The translations under genes were made by a program, and so were the position numbers. A DNA stretch of 64,000 bases from Euglena gracilis (Eukaryota; Euglenida; Euglenophyceae; Euglenales). Below, one piece after another: positions 1-11,012 of this stretch. The notes under the pieces were generated by a model. That model searched no databases. It was not told the DNA's origin and saw only the letters and a program-made list of their open reading frames with translations. The stretch spans positions 30,894,399-30,958,398 of the forward strand of contig CP154957.1 in the NCBI GenBank assembly GCA_039621445.1, read 5' to 3'. Numbering within the stretch: the stretch's first letter is position 1; each line of letters opens with the position of its first letter.

Positions 1-454
1 CCCTGAATTTTGTGCTTTTTTGCGAAGTTCACTTTTGTTTTCTTTTGCCTTTTTTTTGTGTTTTTTCTTGGCTTTTTTATGTATTTTTTGAGGATGTCCC
101 CCTCCCCTGCACCTGGGCCATACCTTAAGGTGTGTCCGACCCTCCCCCCTGGGGGTGAATAACTGGTGTTTTCAGAGTGCCTGACTGGTTTCTGGCTCCA
201 ACCCACCCCCGGGGGGGGGTTAGTTAGGGTTGGCTGAAAGTGCCTTCTGGCGCCAAGGCGCCGGAAAGCTTTTTTTTGGATTCTTTTTTTTATACCAAAA
301 TCCTTTGATTTTGGCCATTTTTGGCTGAGTGGCCAAAGTGACCGACCCCCGGGGGGGGGGGGGAGGGGGGGAAGTGATGGAAGTGGGTGATTTGTTTTTG
401 AAAAGTGACTGACGTTTTTTTTGAAATTTGAAAACGAACCCTCCCCCCAGGGTC
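1..454. other. 5' non-coding stretch with dispersed repeat A
   Basis: No gene is recognised here. From about 165 the sequence belongs to a dispersed repeat of roughly 300 bases. Its landmarks are 'ctgactggttt', 'gccatttttggc' followed by 'gtggc/caaagtgaccgacccc', a long G run, and 'tttttgaaaagtgactgac'. Related copies lie at about 4830-5140, 23575-23745 and 26525-26730 in the same orientation. The repeat runs up to the first candidate exon. Confidence 0.5.
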
Positions 455-705
455 TGCAAGCAATTGTATGATCCGGGCCACTGGCTGCCGGCACTCCCCG
501 ACGACCTCCGCCACGTGCTGGCCGCGGCGCGGCGGGCACACCCAAACCCCCTCGGGCCGGAGCAGCTGCTGGAGCACCTCCAGCGGGAGCCGACGGCGGC
601 GGCGGCGGCGGAGCGGGCCACGCGGTACCAGCGGAAGACCGACCGGCGGTGGTGGGAGCTGTGGTTTGCGGAGCTGGCGCGGCTGGGGCTGGCCACGGCG
701 GGGGG
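455..705 (+). CDS. candidate exon, unrecognised protein
   Basis: An open GC-rich stretch reads LPDDLRHVLAAARRAHP, then an alanine run, and ends near WWELWFAELARLGLA. I do not recognise the family. The final motif resembles a second candidate exon at 7762-7862 (LWCAELVRLGLAEG). The preceding helical, Leu/Ala-rich part resembles the exon at 7301-7425 (VHRLLLAHPADGLAV). This suggests one domain of about 70 residues is encoded twice in the first 8 kb. Borders are uncertain: a CAG lies at about 448-450 and the 3' end is not fixed. It may belong to the same gene as the later candidate exons or to a duplicated gene. Confidence 0.4.
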
Positions 706-999
706 CAGGGGCCGCCCGGCGGGGGCGGTGGGTGGACCTCTGGGTTCTGAGTAATTGTCGAAGTCAGAGCCCAAAGTCACCCGAGACACCCCAACGACAC
801 CATTTTCGGCAGGTCTCGTCGAAAAGGGCATCGTTTCGCGTTGTTGGGTTGGACACGATTGGTACGGAGCCTTTTTTTCAGAGTGGGGGGTCATGCGGTG
901 CGGCCGCCGGCCACCCGTAGGTTTCCATTCCGCCTTGCGCGGGCAGCCTTTGCCTTTCGTTTGGCCCATGGTCTCCCGGCACCCCAAACGACGGCGCCC

Positions 1000-1120
1000 T
1001 CTGGCTGCGGGGCAGCACGTGCGCCTGCGCGACGGGCCGCCGGTGCCCCTGGGCTTTGCCAACTCGGCGGTGGCGCTGCAGCCGAAGCTGCTGGGCCGGA
1101 CCCAGGAGCTCGGCAGCCGT
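1000..1120 (+). CDS. candidate exon, unrecognised
   Basis: A short GC-rich reading frame contains AGQHVRLRDGPPVPLGFA followed by NSAVALQPKLLGRTQEL. Its composition matches the recognised exons elsewhere in the window, with strong G/C at third positions. No family is recognised and no splice phase could be tied to a neighbour. It lies just upstream of the hAT-like element at 1343. Confidence 0.3.
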
Positions 1121-1342
1121 CACCGCCAGCCCAAACAGTCCCGAGTGCCCCGGCCGACCCTCGGCGACCGGGACCATTTTGCCGCTTGACTGGGAACAAT
1201 GGGTGCCACAGCGACGAGCTCTGTGCCTCCCCCGCCACTGGCGGGCAGCGGTGACCACATTTGCCCGCAAGGTTCATGGCGTCCAATTCCACCTCTGGTT
1301 TAATGCAAGGCATGAGCGCGGGATACGTCGAAGGGATACGGG

Positions 1343-2880
1343 CAGACATTCATTTAGTGTGGTACACCAAGGTTGTCATTTTGTGGTTCACTGTGGACAC
1401 CACAAAACTTTTTGTGGTTCACCTGTGGACACCAATTTTTTTTTTGTGGTTCACTTGTGGACACCAAAAAAAATTTTGTGGTTCACCTGTGGACACCAAA
1501 GTAATATTTGTGGTTCACATGTGGACACCAAAAAATTTTCCACCTCCTGCTGGCATTTGCATCATTTTCTTTCTCAGCAACCGCAATGAAGCAATCTTCT
1601 TTGAACATATTTGAATCAGGCGGTGTAAGTTGGCCAAAAATTCTGGTGCTCTAAAAACAGAAGAGGAAGCGGAAAACGTCTTCCAAAAAAGGGTCACATT
1701 TTCGATTTTTTTTTTGAAGAGGTTCTGATTTTGGCCAATTCCGGTGGACGTTTGGCTCACAGTAAAGGAGATTATACAATCGAAAACAGACCTAAAAAGG
1801 CCAACTTATTTTCGAGTTCTAGTAAAATCAACAAAACCAATTCAAAAATACATGAACAGGAGGAACCGACAAAAACAAGCGTTGTTTCTGCTGCCGTAGG
1901 CCCCGAAGGAACGAAACAGAAAAATTGAAAAATGGAAGCGGTAAATATTGCATTCCGCTTCAAAAGCAGGAGATGTGCAACGAACACTGAACACAATGAA
2001 TCATACAGAATGTAATGTAAAAATGTGCATAATGTTTGCACACCAAAAAACATTTCGACGTGACATTGGCGTAAAACCTGCAAAAAAAACAGAGCAAATA
2101 TGAAGCGGTTCTCCGCTTCCTCAAGCTGACATAATACTTTTTAACTAACTCATAGTGCCAAACTGCAAAAACCAGAATGAGGCTGACACTTACCCTTCTG
2201 AATGAAAAACTATATTGAATGTGGTCTTTCATTGAATGGTCAAGTTGAAGATCTGAGTCCACAGCAATCATCTGACACCACAGCAATAAAGTGGCTTTCC
2301 GGCTCCTACCTCAAAACAAAGCACATGGCATTGCCAATTTTTCAGGCACTTTTTCAGGCATTGAGGCACTCGGCACTCAACTGACATCCCATAATGCCCC
2401 AGAACGCTCCCAATGTCCGCAGCCATGCCAAAGCCCCGCGATGATGTCGCGTGTTTCTGCTTCCATGAAGCGGAATTCCGCTTCATCGACACCAGTATTT
2501 AACTTTTTGATGATATCCTTGTTGAGTAAGTTGTCTATACACCACGTCTGCTTGAGAACTCTCGATAGCAATCTGTCCAATTTCAACTGCCACGCTTCGT
2601 GGATTGAGCCGGGGCCAAGGCTCACAATGTGGCTGAGGTGTCTAAAGATCAATCCGCCTTTAGGTGTAAATTTTACTTTTTTTCGATCCTCAATCAATTT
2701 TTTGGACCACAAATTTTTTTGTGGACACCATAAAAATTTTTGTGGTTCACCTGTGGACACCAAAATTTTTTTTGTGGTTCACCTGTGGACACCAAAAAAA
2801 ATTTTGTGGTTCACCTGTGGACACCAGAAAAAAATTTGTGGTTCACACGTCTTTTGTGATCCACACTAAATGAATGTCTG
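1343..2880. mobile_element. hAT-like non-autonomous element, 1538 bp
   Basis: The ends are a perfect 20-bp terminal inverted repeat, CAGACATTCATTTAGTGTGG on the left and its complement ending at 2880. The 8-bp sequence GATACGGG flanks both sides directly (1335-1342 and 2881-2888), a clean target-site duplication. Tandem units containing TGTGGTTCACCTGTGGACAC lie near both ends (about 1380-1545 and 2720-2860), in the same orientation. The AT-rich interior carries no recognisable transposase. An 8-bp duplication is typical of the hAT superfamily; the assignment rests on that and on the CA start. Confidence 0.85.
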
Positions 2881-3400
2881 GATACGGGTCCCTCTACACC
2901 TTTCAAGCTGCAAAGAGAGTGAAGCTCTCTTTCCAACCAACCAGGGGTACACTGTTTTAAGGCAAATCTTCCATTTTTAAAGGTTTTTTTTAACCTTTTG
3001 TTGAGATCTTTCAAAGCATTTTTAAGTTTTTAAGTTTTTAAGGCATCTGTTTCCAAGGGAAGTCCAATGGACATCCCGGCATCGAACGAGGGTCCAAAAT
3101 ATGAAAAAAAAGTTAAACCCTCCTTTTTCCGAGTTTGGGTGGATAGAGAATGTTCCACCGATGCCAGAAATCACTTTTTCCCCGGGGTTGGCTTGTTTTA
3201 CCGAGACTTTGTGATTTCATTTTTGCTCGAATTTCGAAAATTTTGCCAGAAGGAAAGAGTTTTTTTAAAAGTTTTTTTTGAAAGGTTTTCTATTTTTTTA
3301 AGGTTACAAAGGGTCATTTTGGACAAAAATTTAAGGCGTTTGTTAAATTTAAGGCACCTTAAAGTTTAAGGCACCTTATACCCCTGCATTCAACCTACAG
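2881..3400. other. AT-rich spacer, nothing recognised
   Basis: A/T-rich sequence with runs such as 'ttttaaggttttt' and no coding signal or family resemblance. It follows the target duplication of the upstream element and ends at a CA-rich tract. Confidence 0.5.
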
Positions 3401-3411
3401 TCATGGACACA

Positions 3412-3485
3412 GCACGCACACACACGCAAACACACACACAGCACACACAAATACACACACAACGTGCAAAGCGCATACTACACAC
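3412..3485. repeat. CA-rich microsatellite
   Basis: Interrupted (CA)n tract. Long open frames across it on both strands are by-products of the dinucleotide repeat. Confidence 0.8.
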
Positions 3486-4029
3486 AGAGAGGGGGGGAAG
3501 TATGCCGCCCCCACTCATAGCAGGTCCAGAGGATTGCATCAAATTCACAGCTTGCTGGGTTATGCCCCCTGTGATCCTGCTGCAGTCTCTGCCTGTGCCC
3601 CCCCACTCTTTTATTTCAGGAAAGCCGTCGCACACACCCTCCTGGGTGCTGGGTGGATGCCGTGAGGAGGGCACGTCCCCCCCCCGGGAGTCAGGCTTTG
3701 GGGTGGCTTGTGCCTTCTCAGACCCCTCCCCCAGCAGCGCTTCCAACCTTTGCTGGGGGGTGGCCCAAACCCAACCCCTGGCCCGGGGGGTGTGGGCCTC
3801 CTCCCACGGTGCCCCGCCCCGTCGCCTTCCAGACGATGCCCGGCCCGCCGCCCCGGCCATGAGGCGTGTGTTGGGGCCCCCCTCGCCCCTCCTCCGCCCC
3901 GGCCGCCGCCAAGCGCACTCCTTCACGCCCATCGTCGTCCACTGCGAGACCGCACCCGGCGGGCCAAGGCCCCGCTGGTCCCATCGCGGAGCGAAGGAAA
4001 GGAGCCAACTGGGCTTGCTGTTCCGGGGG

Positions 4030-4530
4030 GGGGACCCATCCCTGGCCACTCACCACACAACTCGGCCAGAAGCGAAGTTAGCACTGGCCATAAACAGACA
4101 AGAAGCCTGAGTGCAACTCAGGGGGGGGGGACCCGTCCCAGGCCCGCTGCCCGCGTCCCGCGCCGGCCGCCCGGAGATCGTGGCAGTGGCAGCGCTGCGG
4201 CTGGAGCCGCAGCAGTTCTGCCCCAGCGCGGTGGAGGCGTCGCGGTCGTTCTTTGCAGAGGTGCAGCCACGCCGTTCGTCGCGCAAGGGAGCACTGAACC
4301 TCATGTTCTGGCTCGGCAGTGCACGCAAAAGAGAGTTCTGGTGTTTCCATTTTGGTGCCACACGTTTTGTGGTTTGGAGAAATGCAATTTTTTGCCCTCT
4401 CGGCCGATTTTGGCTGGATTTTGGGCTGGTGGGTTGGTGGTTGGCCATTTTCCCCCTCATTGCACGGCTTCTTGTCTGTTTATGGCTGGCGCTAGCTTCC
4501 CTTCTGGCCCAGTTTGCTGCGTGGGGGGTT
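4030..4530. repeat. inverted pair of an 85-bp dispersed repeat
   Basis: The block containing GGCCAGAAGCGAAGTTAGCA and CATAAACAGACAAGAAGCC occurs at about 4068-4110, in reverse orientation at about 4455-4515, and again in plus orientation at about 60485-60530 inside an intron of the second AIM24-family gene. The 4-kb pair is an inverted repeat around the candidate exon at 4153-4260. Confidence 0.6.
4153..4260 (+). CDS. candidate exon, unrecognised
   Basis: A GC-rich frame reads GRPEIVAVAALRLEPQQFC and then PSAVEASRSFFAE. A GTGCAG follows directly and could serve as a donor. No family is recognised. It lies between two copies of an 85-bp dispersed repeat (about 4055-4115 and, inverted, about 4450-4515), so its gene context is unclear. 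The GC-rich stretch just upstream (3800-4010) may hold another exon, but no frame clearly wins there. Confidence 0.3.
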
Positions 4531-4829
4531 GTGGGTGGGTGGGTGTTCACAAAAGTGGGTGGATGGGTTTGGGCCTGGGAAAAAGTCCTCCTGGGGGGGG
4601 GTAAGTGAATCTGTGGTCCAGACCACCCGGCTGTGGGGGCTGACCCCGGAACCAAAAAAAATTCCTTCACCGACCAGAAACCGTATGTTTTTATAATCTT
4701 TTTTTTTGTCAATTTGTTGAATAAAACACTTGAAGACGCACCTTTCGGGGACTTTTTTTGAAGCCCAAAAAAACAGCGCTTCGGGCCGTTTTTTTTTTTT
4801 TTTGAGGGTTTTTCCTGAGGGTATGGTGG

Positions 4830-5142
4830 ACCCCCAGGGGAGGATGACTGACTGGTTTTTTTCGGAGTGATTCACTGGTTTTTTTTTTTTGGAGCCCAGG
4901 GTTGGTAAAAGTGGCCACCAGGTGCCGAAGGCCTGATTTTTTTTTGGATTTTCGACGAAAATTCTTTGATTTTTGCCATTTTTGGCCGAGTGGCAAAAGT
5001 GACCGACCCCCCCCCCAGGGCGGGGGGGGGGTCGGAAGTGGGAAGTGGGTGACTGGTTTTTGAAAAGTGACTGACGGGTTTTTTAAAAGGTGGAAAGTGA
5101 CCCCCCTCACCCCAGGGGGTCGGCAAGCAATGGTATGTTCGA
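4830..5142 (+). repeat. dispersed repeat A, second copy
   Basis: Same order of landmarks as the copy at 165-450: two 'gactggttttt' blocks, 'gccatttttggccgagtggc', 'aaagtgaccgacccc', a G run, and 'gactggtttttgaaaagtgactgac'. It ends with 'gggggtcggcaagcaatggtatg', close to the end of the first copy. Confidence 0.6.
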
Positions 5143-6021
5143 GACGCCCCCCTCACTTGATACTGGTCACTCATTAGCCCCGGGCTGTACGCGTGGGACG
5201 GAATTCGGCAGCTTGCCTACAGCGTTTTGGAGTTGGCCTCAATTGTCTTCTGTCCTGTTGCTTGGGATGATTGGCACGCCCCCCTCCCTCCTCCTGCCCT
5301 CTTGTTCGCACAACGTCTGGCCGCCGCCAACCCTTCCCTCCCGCCGAGGACCTTCGCCGTCGCGTGGCACGCCATGAAGCGGTGGGCCGTCAACATGGAC
5401 CAGGGCTGGGCTTTGGCATGGCTGTTGTGCAGCGAATTCCGGAGGGCCTTGTGTTGCCAACCCAACGTCCATGGCCCCCACCTCTTCACTCTTCGGATTA
5501 ACGGCTTGGCTGCCCGATAGTTCGCGGTTGCTTGACGAACGGTGCCCAGACATATCTTCTCCTCCCACCGACCTGAGGTCTGTCAGGGTATTCGGCCGAT
5601 GCTTGTCCCCTTTCCTCCTGTTATGAGTAGAAACCGGTTCTCACAAGGAAGGCAGGCAAGGGTGGCTGAGATCACCACCAATGAAGCACTTCCCAGTTCG
5701 GTCCGACAGCAGGGGGGGGTATCCGCAGGATGAAGCTCAAGGTCGAACGTTCAAGGTCCATCGATCGAGCATCCCAGAACGTTAACGAACCCCCTCAGAG
5801 GGGGGGGGGAATTGTCCTCGAACCACGTCGAAAGGACTTGTACAGCAAACGGGATTTCCAAACAAGGAGTTCTGCTTTTTTCCCTCGACCGCCAACGACC
5901 TTCCAGGACGCTCTCTGCTCTGGGGCATCCTCTAACGGAGCATCCGCCTGCCGTGACCCTCCCCCAACCACGGTCAGAGCCCCCAGAGCCCCGCCCTGCC
6001 CCCCGGGCCGCACCACCCACC

Positions 6022-6190
6022 AGTGCCACTGGCGGAGGTTGTGCTGTGCTTCGCCTCCGCCGCCGACCACGGCCGCGTCCAGGTGGCGTGTGCCACCAGT
6101 GGCGTGCCGTCCCCGTTCCTCCGCACGATGGACGTCACCGGCGAGGCGGCCCGCCACCTGCCCCGGGGTCGCCAGCCATCAGGCGAGCCC
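6022..6190 (+). CDS. candidate exon, unrecognised
   Basis: A GC-rich frame reads PLAEVVLCFASAADHGRVQV, then ACATSGVPSPFLRTMDVTGE and AARHLPRG. The motif TMDVT recurs in the candidate exon at 6755-6862 (VLVEVLRRTMDVTRPTP). This suggests a repeated element in one protein or two related exons. No domain is recognised and splice borders are not fixed. Confidence 0.35.
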
Positions 6191-6754
6191 AACGCTCCCG
6201 TGTCTAGCCTGGTCCCCATGGTTCCTGGTGGGCGGTCCGGTGGAACCTACCGTTCGCCATCGAATTTGTCAATCAGTCGTGTCGCGCAAACTTGACCCCA
6301 GGAAGTGAGCTCTCCCCCCCCCCCCAACCTTCCATCCCCTGGAAACCGTGTTTGGGCGAAGATTTAACACTTTTAAAGTCTCGAAATCGGCCCAAACAGG
6401 AGGTGGGTCAACCCCGGCCTCTGTCCCACTGCTCCCCGACGTTCTACGGCAGCACCGTCAGCCTCACCGATGCAGCCCGAATGTTGGGCATGGCCGGGCC
6501 GGGTTGCCCGGCCCTCCCTCCTCAGGCCAGAGACGTGCATGGGGGGCCGTGACCCCGCCCAGACATCTCCGGCAGAACGACGTGGTTCGTAGGGGAGGGG
6601 GGGCAGAAGTTTCTGGTTTCCAAGAGACCCGGGGAGAGACGATGCCTCCCATGATGGGGATGTCCCCCAACCTCATGCCTTGGGGCTCCGTTGTGGGCCG
6701 GGACTCACCCCCGACTCCATGCTCAGGGCACCCCGCCGCAGCCGACACCACCGC

Positions 6755-6862
6755 CGCCGCCCCCATCAGGGCCTCGACGGCGGTGCTGGTGGAGGTGCTG
6801 CGGCGCACGATGGATGTAACGCGGCCCACCCCATCGCTGGCCAACGTGTGGTGCGAGGTTCA
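6755..6862 (+). CDS. candidate exon, unrecognised
   Basis: A frame reads AAPIRASTAVLVEVLRRTMD followed by VTRPTPSLANVW. The TMDVT motif is shared with the candidate exon at 6022-6190. A (CA)n tract follows at 6945-6990, as is common in introns of this window. No family is recognised. Confidence 0.3.
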
Positions 6863-6942
6863 GACACAGACAGGGGGGTAAACCACACCTTTGTCGAAGT
6901 CCAGTGCCCTGTCCAGCAACAGAAAAACATCATCAACTTGGG

Positions 6943-6961
6943 AGTTCACACACACACACAG

Positions 6962-6992
<31 letters not shown>
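6943..6992. repeat. CA microsatellite
   Basis: A nearly pure (CA)n tract, probably intronic. Confidence 0.85.
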
Positions 6993-6993
<1 letters not shown>

Positions 6994-7300
6994 CACTCCA
7001 GGGAAACCCCCAGTGTCCCAGCTGATGCCCAACCTGTCATCGCAGGCCCTTGTTAAGGTCCCTGCAACTGGCCCACCTGTCAAGTGACAGTTTCTCTGTC
7101 TCTCCTGGCTCCCGAAGTCGTCAAAAGGTGTTTGCATTTGTTTGAACGTGTGGCAATTTTGTTGCATTGTGTTTTTCTCCGTGCCTCAGGATGCTCCTCC
7201 CCGGACAGAGACATCACGCGTTTCCGCCAGACTTCAGCCTCTGGGCCATAGTCAGCATGCGTCACCCGCAAGGAGCCTCCCCCGCGCTGGGGCGCCTGCG

Positions 7301-7425
7301 ATGCCGGCGGAGGTGGCCGCGGTGCACCGGCTGCTGCTGGCCCACCCGGCGGACGGCCTGGCGGTGGCCGCCCTGCCGGCCCTCCTGGCCCGGCAGCCGC
7401 ACGGCCGGCTGGCGGCCAACCAGGC
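7301..7425 (+). CDS. candidate first exon, unrecognised helical domain
   Basis: An ATG at 7301 opens a frame reading MPAEVAAVHRLLLAHPADGL, then AVAALPALLARQPHGRLAAN. It is Leu/Ala-rich and probably helical. Together with the exon at 7762-7862 it resembles the candidate exon at 455-705, so it may be the second copy of one domain. The pattern is loosely like a small winged-helix fold, but I cannot name a family. The 3' border is uncertain. Confidence 0.4.
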
Positions 7426-7761
7426 TGGGGACCTGAAGCCGGGGCTGCAGCAGAGGTGGGGGCCGCCCCACTGCTTGGGCGGGGTCCAAAGGTGTCACGA
7501 GGGTATGGAGGGAGACCCGTCCAAACTAAAAAGCCAGGCGTTGGGATGCCGGATTGGTGTTAACGCGGGGGAAACAGTGGCTTTTCTTTGGTGAAGGCTC
7601 CGTGTTTCCCGTGTTCCCGTGGCACTAAAAGTGGTGTGCGAGGATGAAAGCGCAATGTTGTGTGGGAGCGGGGGGAACAGATTGCATTTCCAGCTCTCAA
7701 CACAAATCAGCGGTGGACCGATTGTTTGAAAGCGGGTCGCGAGGAGAAGGCTTTGCACGCA

Positions 7762-7865
7762 GTGGCGTGGCGGGGCTCGCTGTGGTGCGCGGAGCTGGTG
7801 CGCCTGGGCCTGGCGGAGGGCGATGAGACGCACATCCGGCTGGCCACTGCCCGGGGGGAGCCGCA
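7762..7865 (+). CDS. candidate exon, AEL-RLGLA motif
   Basis: After a CAG at about 7759-7761 the frame reads VAWRGSLWCAELVRLGLAEG and then DETHIRLATARG. The motif LW-AEL-RLGLA repeats the end of the candidate exon at 455-705 (LWFAELARLGLA). It probably continues the frame begun at 7301. Whether this gene ends before, or joins, the FHA gene that starts near 9005 is not resolved. Confidence 0.4.
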
Positions 7866-8029
7866 CCTTCATCGCCACACCGCTTCATTCACAGCAGTCA
7901 GCTTGGGGATTTTCATTTGATCCGGATCCGGAATCCGGAATTCTCGGGGAAAATCCAAAATAAGCCCCCAGAGTTTGTTTTTTTTTGAATCTTGCCTGTA
8001 TGTGTATGTATTATGTATTGTAAAACGAG

Positions 8030-8500
8030 CGAAACGCCCCGCCGAGGACCCAACACCGCCGTCCTTCAGGGCCCCCTGGCCGACTACCTCGGCCACAGAA
8101 CTGCTGCGGTGTGTCACACAGGAGCAGGATGGACGACACTGCCATAGCCCTGTCGATCGGATGCCAGCCCATAATTCAGCCTCCGTTTGGGCACCGGGAT
8201 CGGGAGGTGGTTTGATGGCTCATCCCCTCCGTCCCCTCGCAGGGCAAAGGGCACTGGGGCGTCGACCTCGCCCCGTCCCAGCCCCGCATCGCAGCCCCGC
8301 AGCCCCCCGACCCGGGCCGCCGCGCCGGCATCGGTCCCGACTTTCCCGACAGACACAGTCCCCGCGGCGAACGTCCCCAGGCGTCGCCCTCCCCGAAGCT
8401 CTGGCGGACCGCCCACCAAACTGTCGCCTCACCACCGCCGCAACACGAGGCGGCATGGGCCGCACCACACATCGCATGACGGCGGAACGTAAGCGCCATC
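8030..8500 (+). other. GC-rich, possibly coding, frame unresolved
   Basis: Proline- and arginine-rich open frames exist in more than one phase across this GC-rich stretch and none clearly wins. It could hold an exon of the gene begun at 7301. No domain is seen. Confidence 0.25.
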
Positions 8501-8782
8501 TGTGCCTCTTTTTTTTGTCACCCCCCTCTGTGCTGCAATCAGATGCAGTGCCACACACAATTTCAAGCTGGGGTATGCAATCCTGGTCAAGTAATGAGTG
8601 GGTCGATCTCGTTTTGTGGGCGGTGGGGTATACTTTTGGTTACCCCAACCAAAGGATGGACAGTAGCAGCTGGCTGGCTGGTGACCCTTGCAAATCATTG
8701 ATGTCCGCATCTGAAGGCATGAGATCAGTCATTCCCTTTGTGATCATTACTGCTGATTGCTGATTACCGGATACTCATGCAG

Positions 8783-8845
8783 CTTTGCGTGCATGCGTGC
8801 ATGCGTGTGTGCATGCATGCGCGCGCGCGTGTGTGTGTGTGTCTG

Positions 8846-8897
<52 letters not shown>

Positions 8898-8900
8898 TGG

Positions 8901-8940
<40 letters not shown>

Positions 8941-8945
8941 ATGCG
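8783..8945. repeat. GT/GCGT microsatellite
   Basis: Mixed (GT)n and (GTGC)n tract just upstream of the first exon of the FHA gene. Confidence 0.9.
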
Positions 8946-9004
8946 CCATGTGTCTGTGTGCCTGTCTTTGTGCGCATGCTCTGCCTGTGCCGGCAGGGAC
9001 CCTG

Positions 9005-10425
9005 ATGGAGGTTCCCCCGCGGAAGCTGCGAGCGCAGGAGGAGGCGTTCGAGTGCCCGCCGTGGGTGGGGCGCCCGCGGCCCGGCGTGCGCTTCGACGTG
9101 CTGAAGAACGGCCGGGTGGTGGAGACCATGCGGCTGGACGTGCAGCCGTTCTACCTCTTTGGCCGCAGTAAAAAGATGGTTTCTTAAGCCGGAGGGGAGC
9201 ACCTTTTTCACAGCCAGTAGCTCCCAGCCGGGCTGCGGACCCCCCCCCCCCGGGGGGAGTCCGCTGCAATCAAGTGAAGCTGGGCTGGACCCAAAAATGT
9301 CATTTTTGGTAGTTTTTGGTTTTTCGCCTCCAAATTTTGTTTGAAAAATGCCAACCCACCTGGATGTGGGCTTTTTGGACATTTTTTTTAAGCCCAGCCG
9401 GCTGAACCTTGGACCCCCACCCCCCAAGGGGGTCCAGCCAGCCAGCATCTCTTTTTTGACCCCCCCCCCGGGTCCTCAAGAAAGCCCCTTGCAGCAAGGC
9501 GCAGTGCGACTTCTTGCTGGACAACCCGAGCGTGTCGCGCGCGCACTTCGTCCTCGTCCACCACCGCAACGGCAGCTGCTTCATCATCGACCTCGGCTCC
9601 CACCAGGGCACCTCGGTGTGCAAACCCCCATCCCCTGTGTGGGCAGGGGCTGGCTCGGTGGGGTCACGAACCCCGACCCCCAAAGCCTACAACGTGGTGG
9701 CTGCACCTGTTTCATCTCGGCTGTGGTGTTTCCATCAGAGGGCAGGAGCACCATCACCCACACAGGTGGATAACGTTCCATGCGGCAAGGGCACCACCAA
9801 GGTGCTCGTCGGGCAAGACGTGCGGGCCGGCAACAGCACGCGGGTGTTCCGCTTGCAGGACCGGCAGTCCTCCGTGCCGGACCCTCTAGTGCCCCAAATA
9901 CACGGTGTCTGGTCCTCGTGTACCCCTTGTGTATGTGTGTGCACACGTGTCTGTGTGTGTGCGTGCGAGGGTGTGTGTGATGTGGATGTGGATGTGGATG
10001 TGTGGGTGTGGGTGTGGGTGTGTGGGTGTGGGTGTGGGTGTGTGTGGGTGGGTGGGTGTGGATGTGTGTGCGCGTGTGTGGGTGGGTGGTGTGTGTGGAG
10101 TGTGTGTGTGTGTGTGGGTGGGTGGGTGTGTGGTGGGTGTGTGTGGGTGTGGTGTGTGTGTGTGGGTGGGTGTGTGTGTGTGTGTATGTGGATGTGTGTT
10201 TTTTGTGTGGCTGATTTGCAGGGGTGCCAGGATGGCATCAAACACTATATTCCATTCAATTTGGTGTGCTTCGCATCCACAATGGCCTTGCTTGCTGCAG
10301 GGAAGTGGGATCAGCCAAGCCTCCCTGAGGACTCGCTCAAGAAGCGACGCGGGTGTGGCTTGGCAGCCTTGCTGCCATTGCTGTTGGGTGGACAACCCAC
10401 AAATGGCTCTATGTGTGTGATTTAA
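9005..10425 (+). CDS. PPP1R8: NIPP1-like FHA-domain protein (short form)
   Basis: Four exons fit in phase: 9005-9178, 9505-9615, 9766-9904 and 10301-10425, giving about 182 residues. The chosen ATG gives a short leader ending FECPPWVGRP, matching the position of the FDCPTWAGKP segment at the start of NIPP1. The FHA domain follows: FDVLKNGRVVE, FYLFGR at the first junction, CDFLLDNPSVSRAH, then FIIDLGSHQGT and a final strand with NSTRVFRLQ. The FHA signature GR...SR.H...D..S..GT is complete, so phosphopeptide binding is likely. NIPP1 is a nuclear regulator of protein phosphatase 1 and of splicing. The PP1-docking RVxF motif and long C-terminus are absent; the tail is LPEDSLKKRRG plus a hydrophobic end. 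Intron 3 holds a long GT tract. AATAAA lies at 10458. An additional 5' exon is possible, because a CAG precedes the ATG. Confidence 0.8.
9925..10202. repeat. GT/GGGT microsatellite in an intron
   Basis: (GT)n mixed with GGGTGT units inside the third intron of the FHA gene (9905-10300). Confidence 0.9.
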
Positions 10426-11012
10426 TTGGACGGTCTTTCACAGGTGTGCAAGGGGCAAATAAAGTACTTTCTTTTACAGTTTGAGGCGGACTCTTCTGGC
10501 AACCGCTGGAAAACTAAACAAAATCCGATTGACCTCAGTGGTGCCCAAATTCGAAGGAAACAAACAACACTACACAGAACGCAGACACCATGCGTCCTCC
10601 AGTTTGAATCGCTCGCTCACAGGCAAAGGGGCAGACAGCGGCAGTGAAGAATATGACCCCGAGCAGGCCGTTGTTGTTAATACACTGATGAAGTGCATAT
10701 TCGTTTGGTTACCTTCCTGTATGCAAAATCGGCGAAAGTGTTTTGGTTGTTTGCCCTTTCCCCGAGCAGTGTTACCCATCATTGGACCAGCGCTGGAAGC
10801 AAGCTCATGGTCTGGGCAACAGAAAGTCAGATGGGGACCGAAGATATTTGACCGATTCCCTCCAAGCACTGGCCGGGTGATCTGTTGTATCGAGAGGCAG
10901 GCGACTGTGGCCTGCTCCGGAGCAGGCCCTGATTGATGACGCAGCCGATGATGTTCGCTTCAACAGCCGTCCTCAGGTATGGGATCGCCTGGCAATGCCT
11001 GCGTGAGGTGAG
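10426..11012. other. spacer, nothing recognised
   Basis: Mixed-composition sequence after the FHA gene. A short frame with SGSEEYDPEQAVVV exists near 10650, but no family or splice support was found. Confidence 0.4.

Noticed and set aside
8750-9450. Long minus-strand frames rich in His/Thr
   Set aside because: They arise from the (CA)n tract and overlap the FHA exon, whose family match and splice phases are clear on the plus strand.
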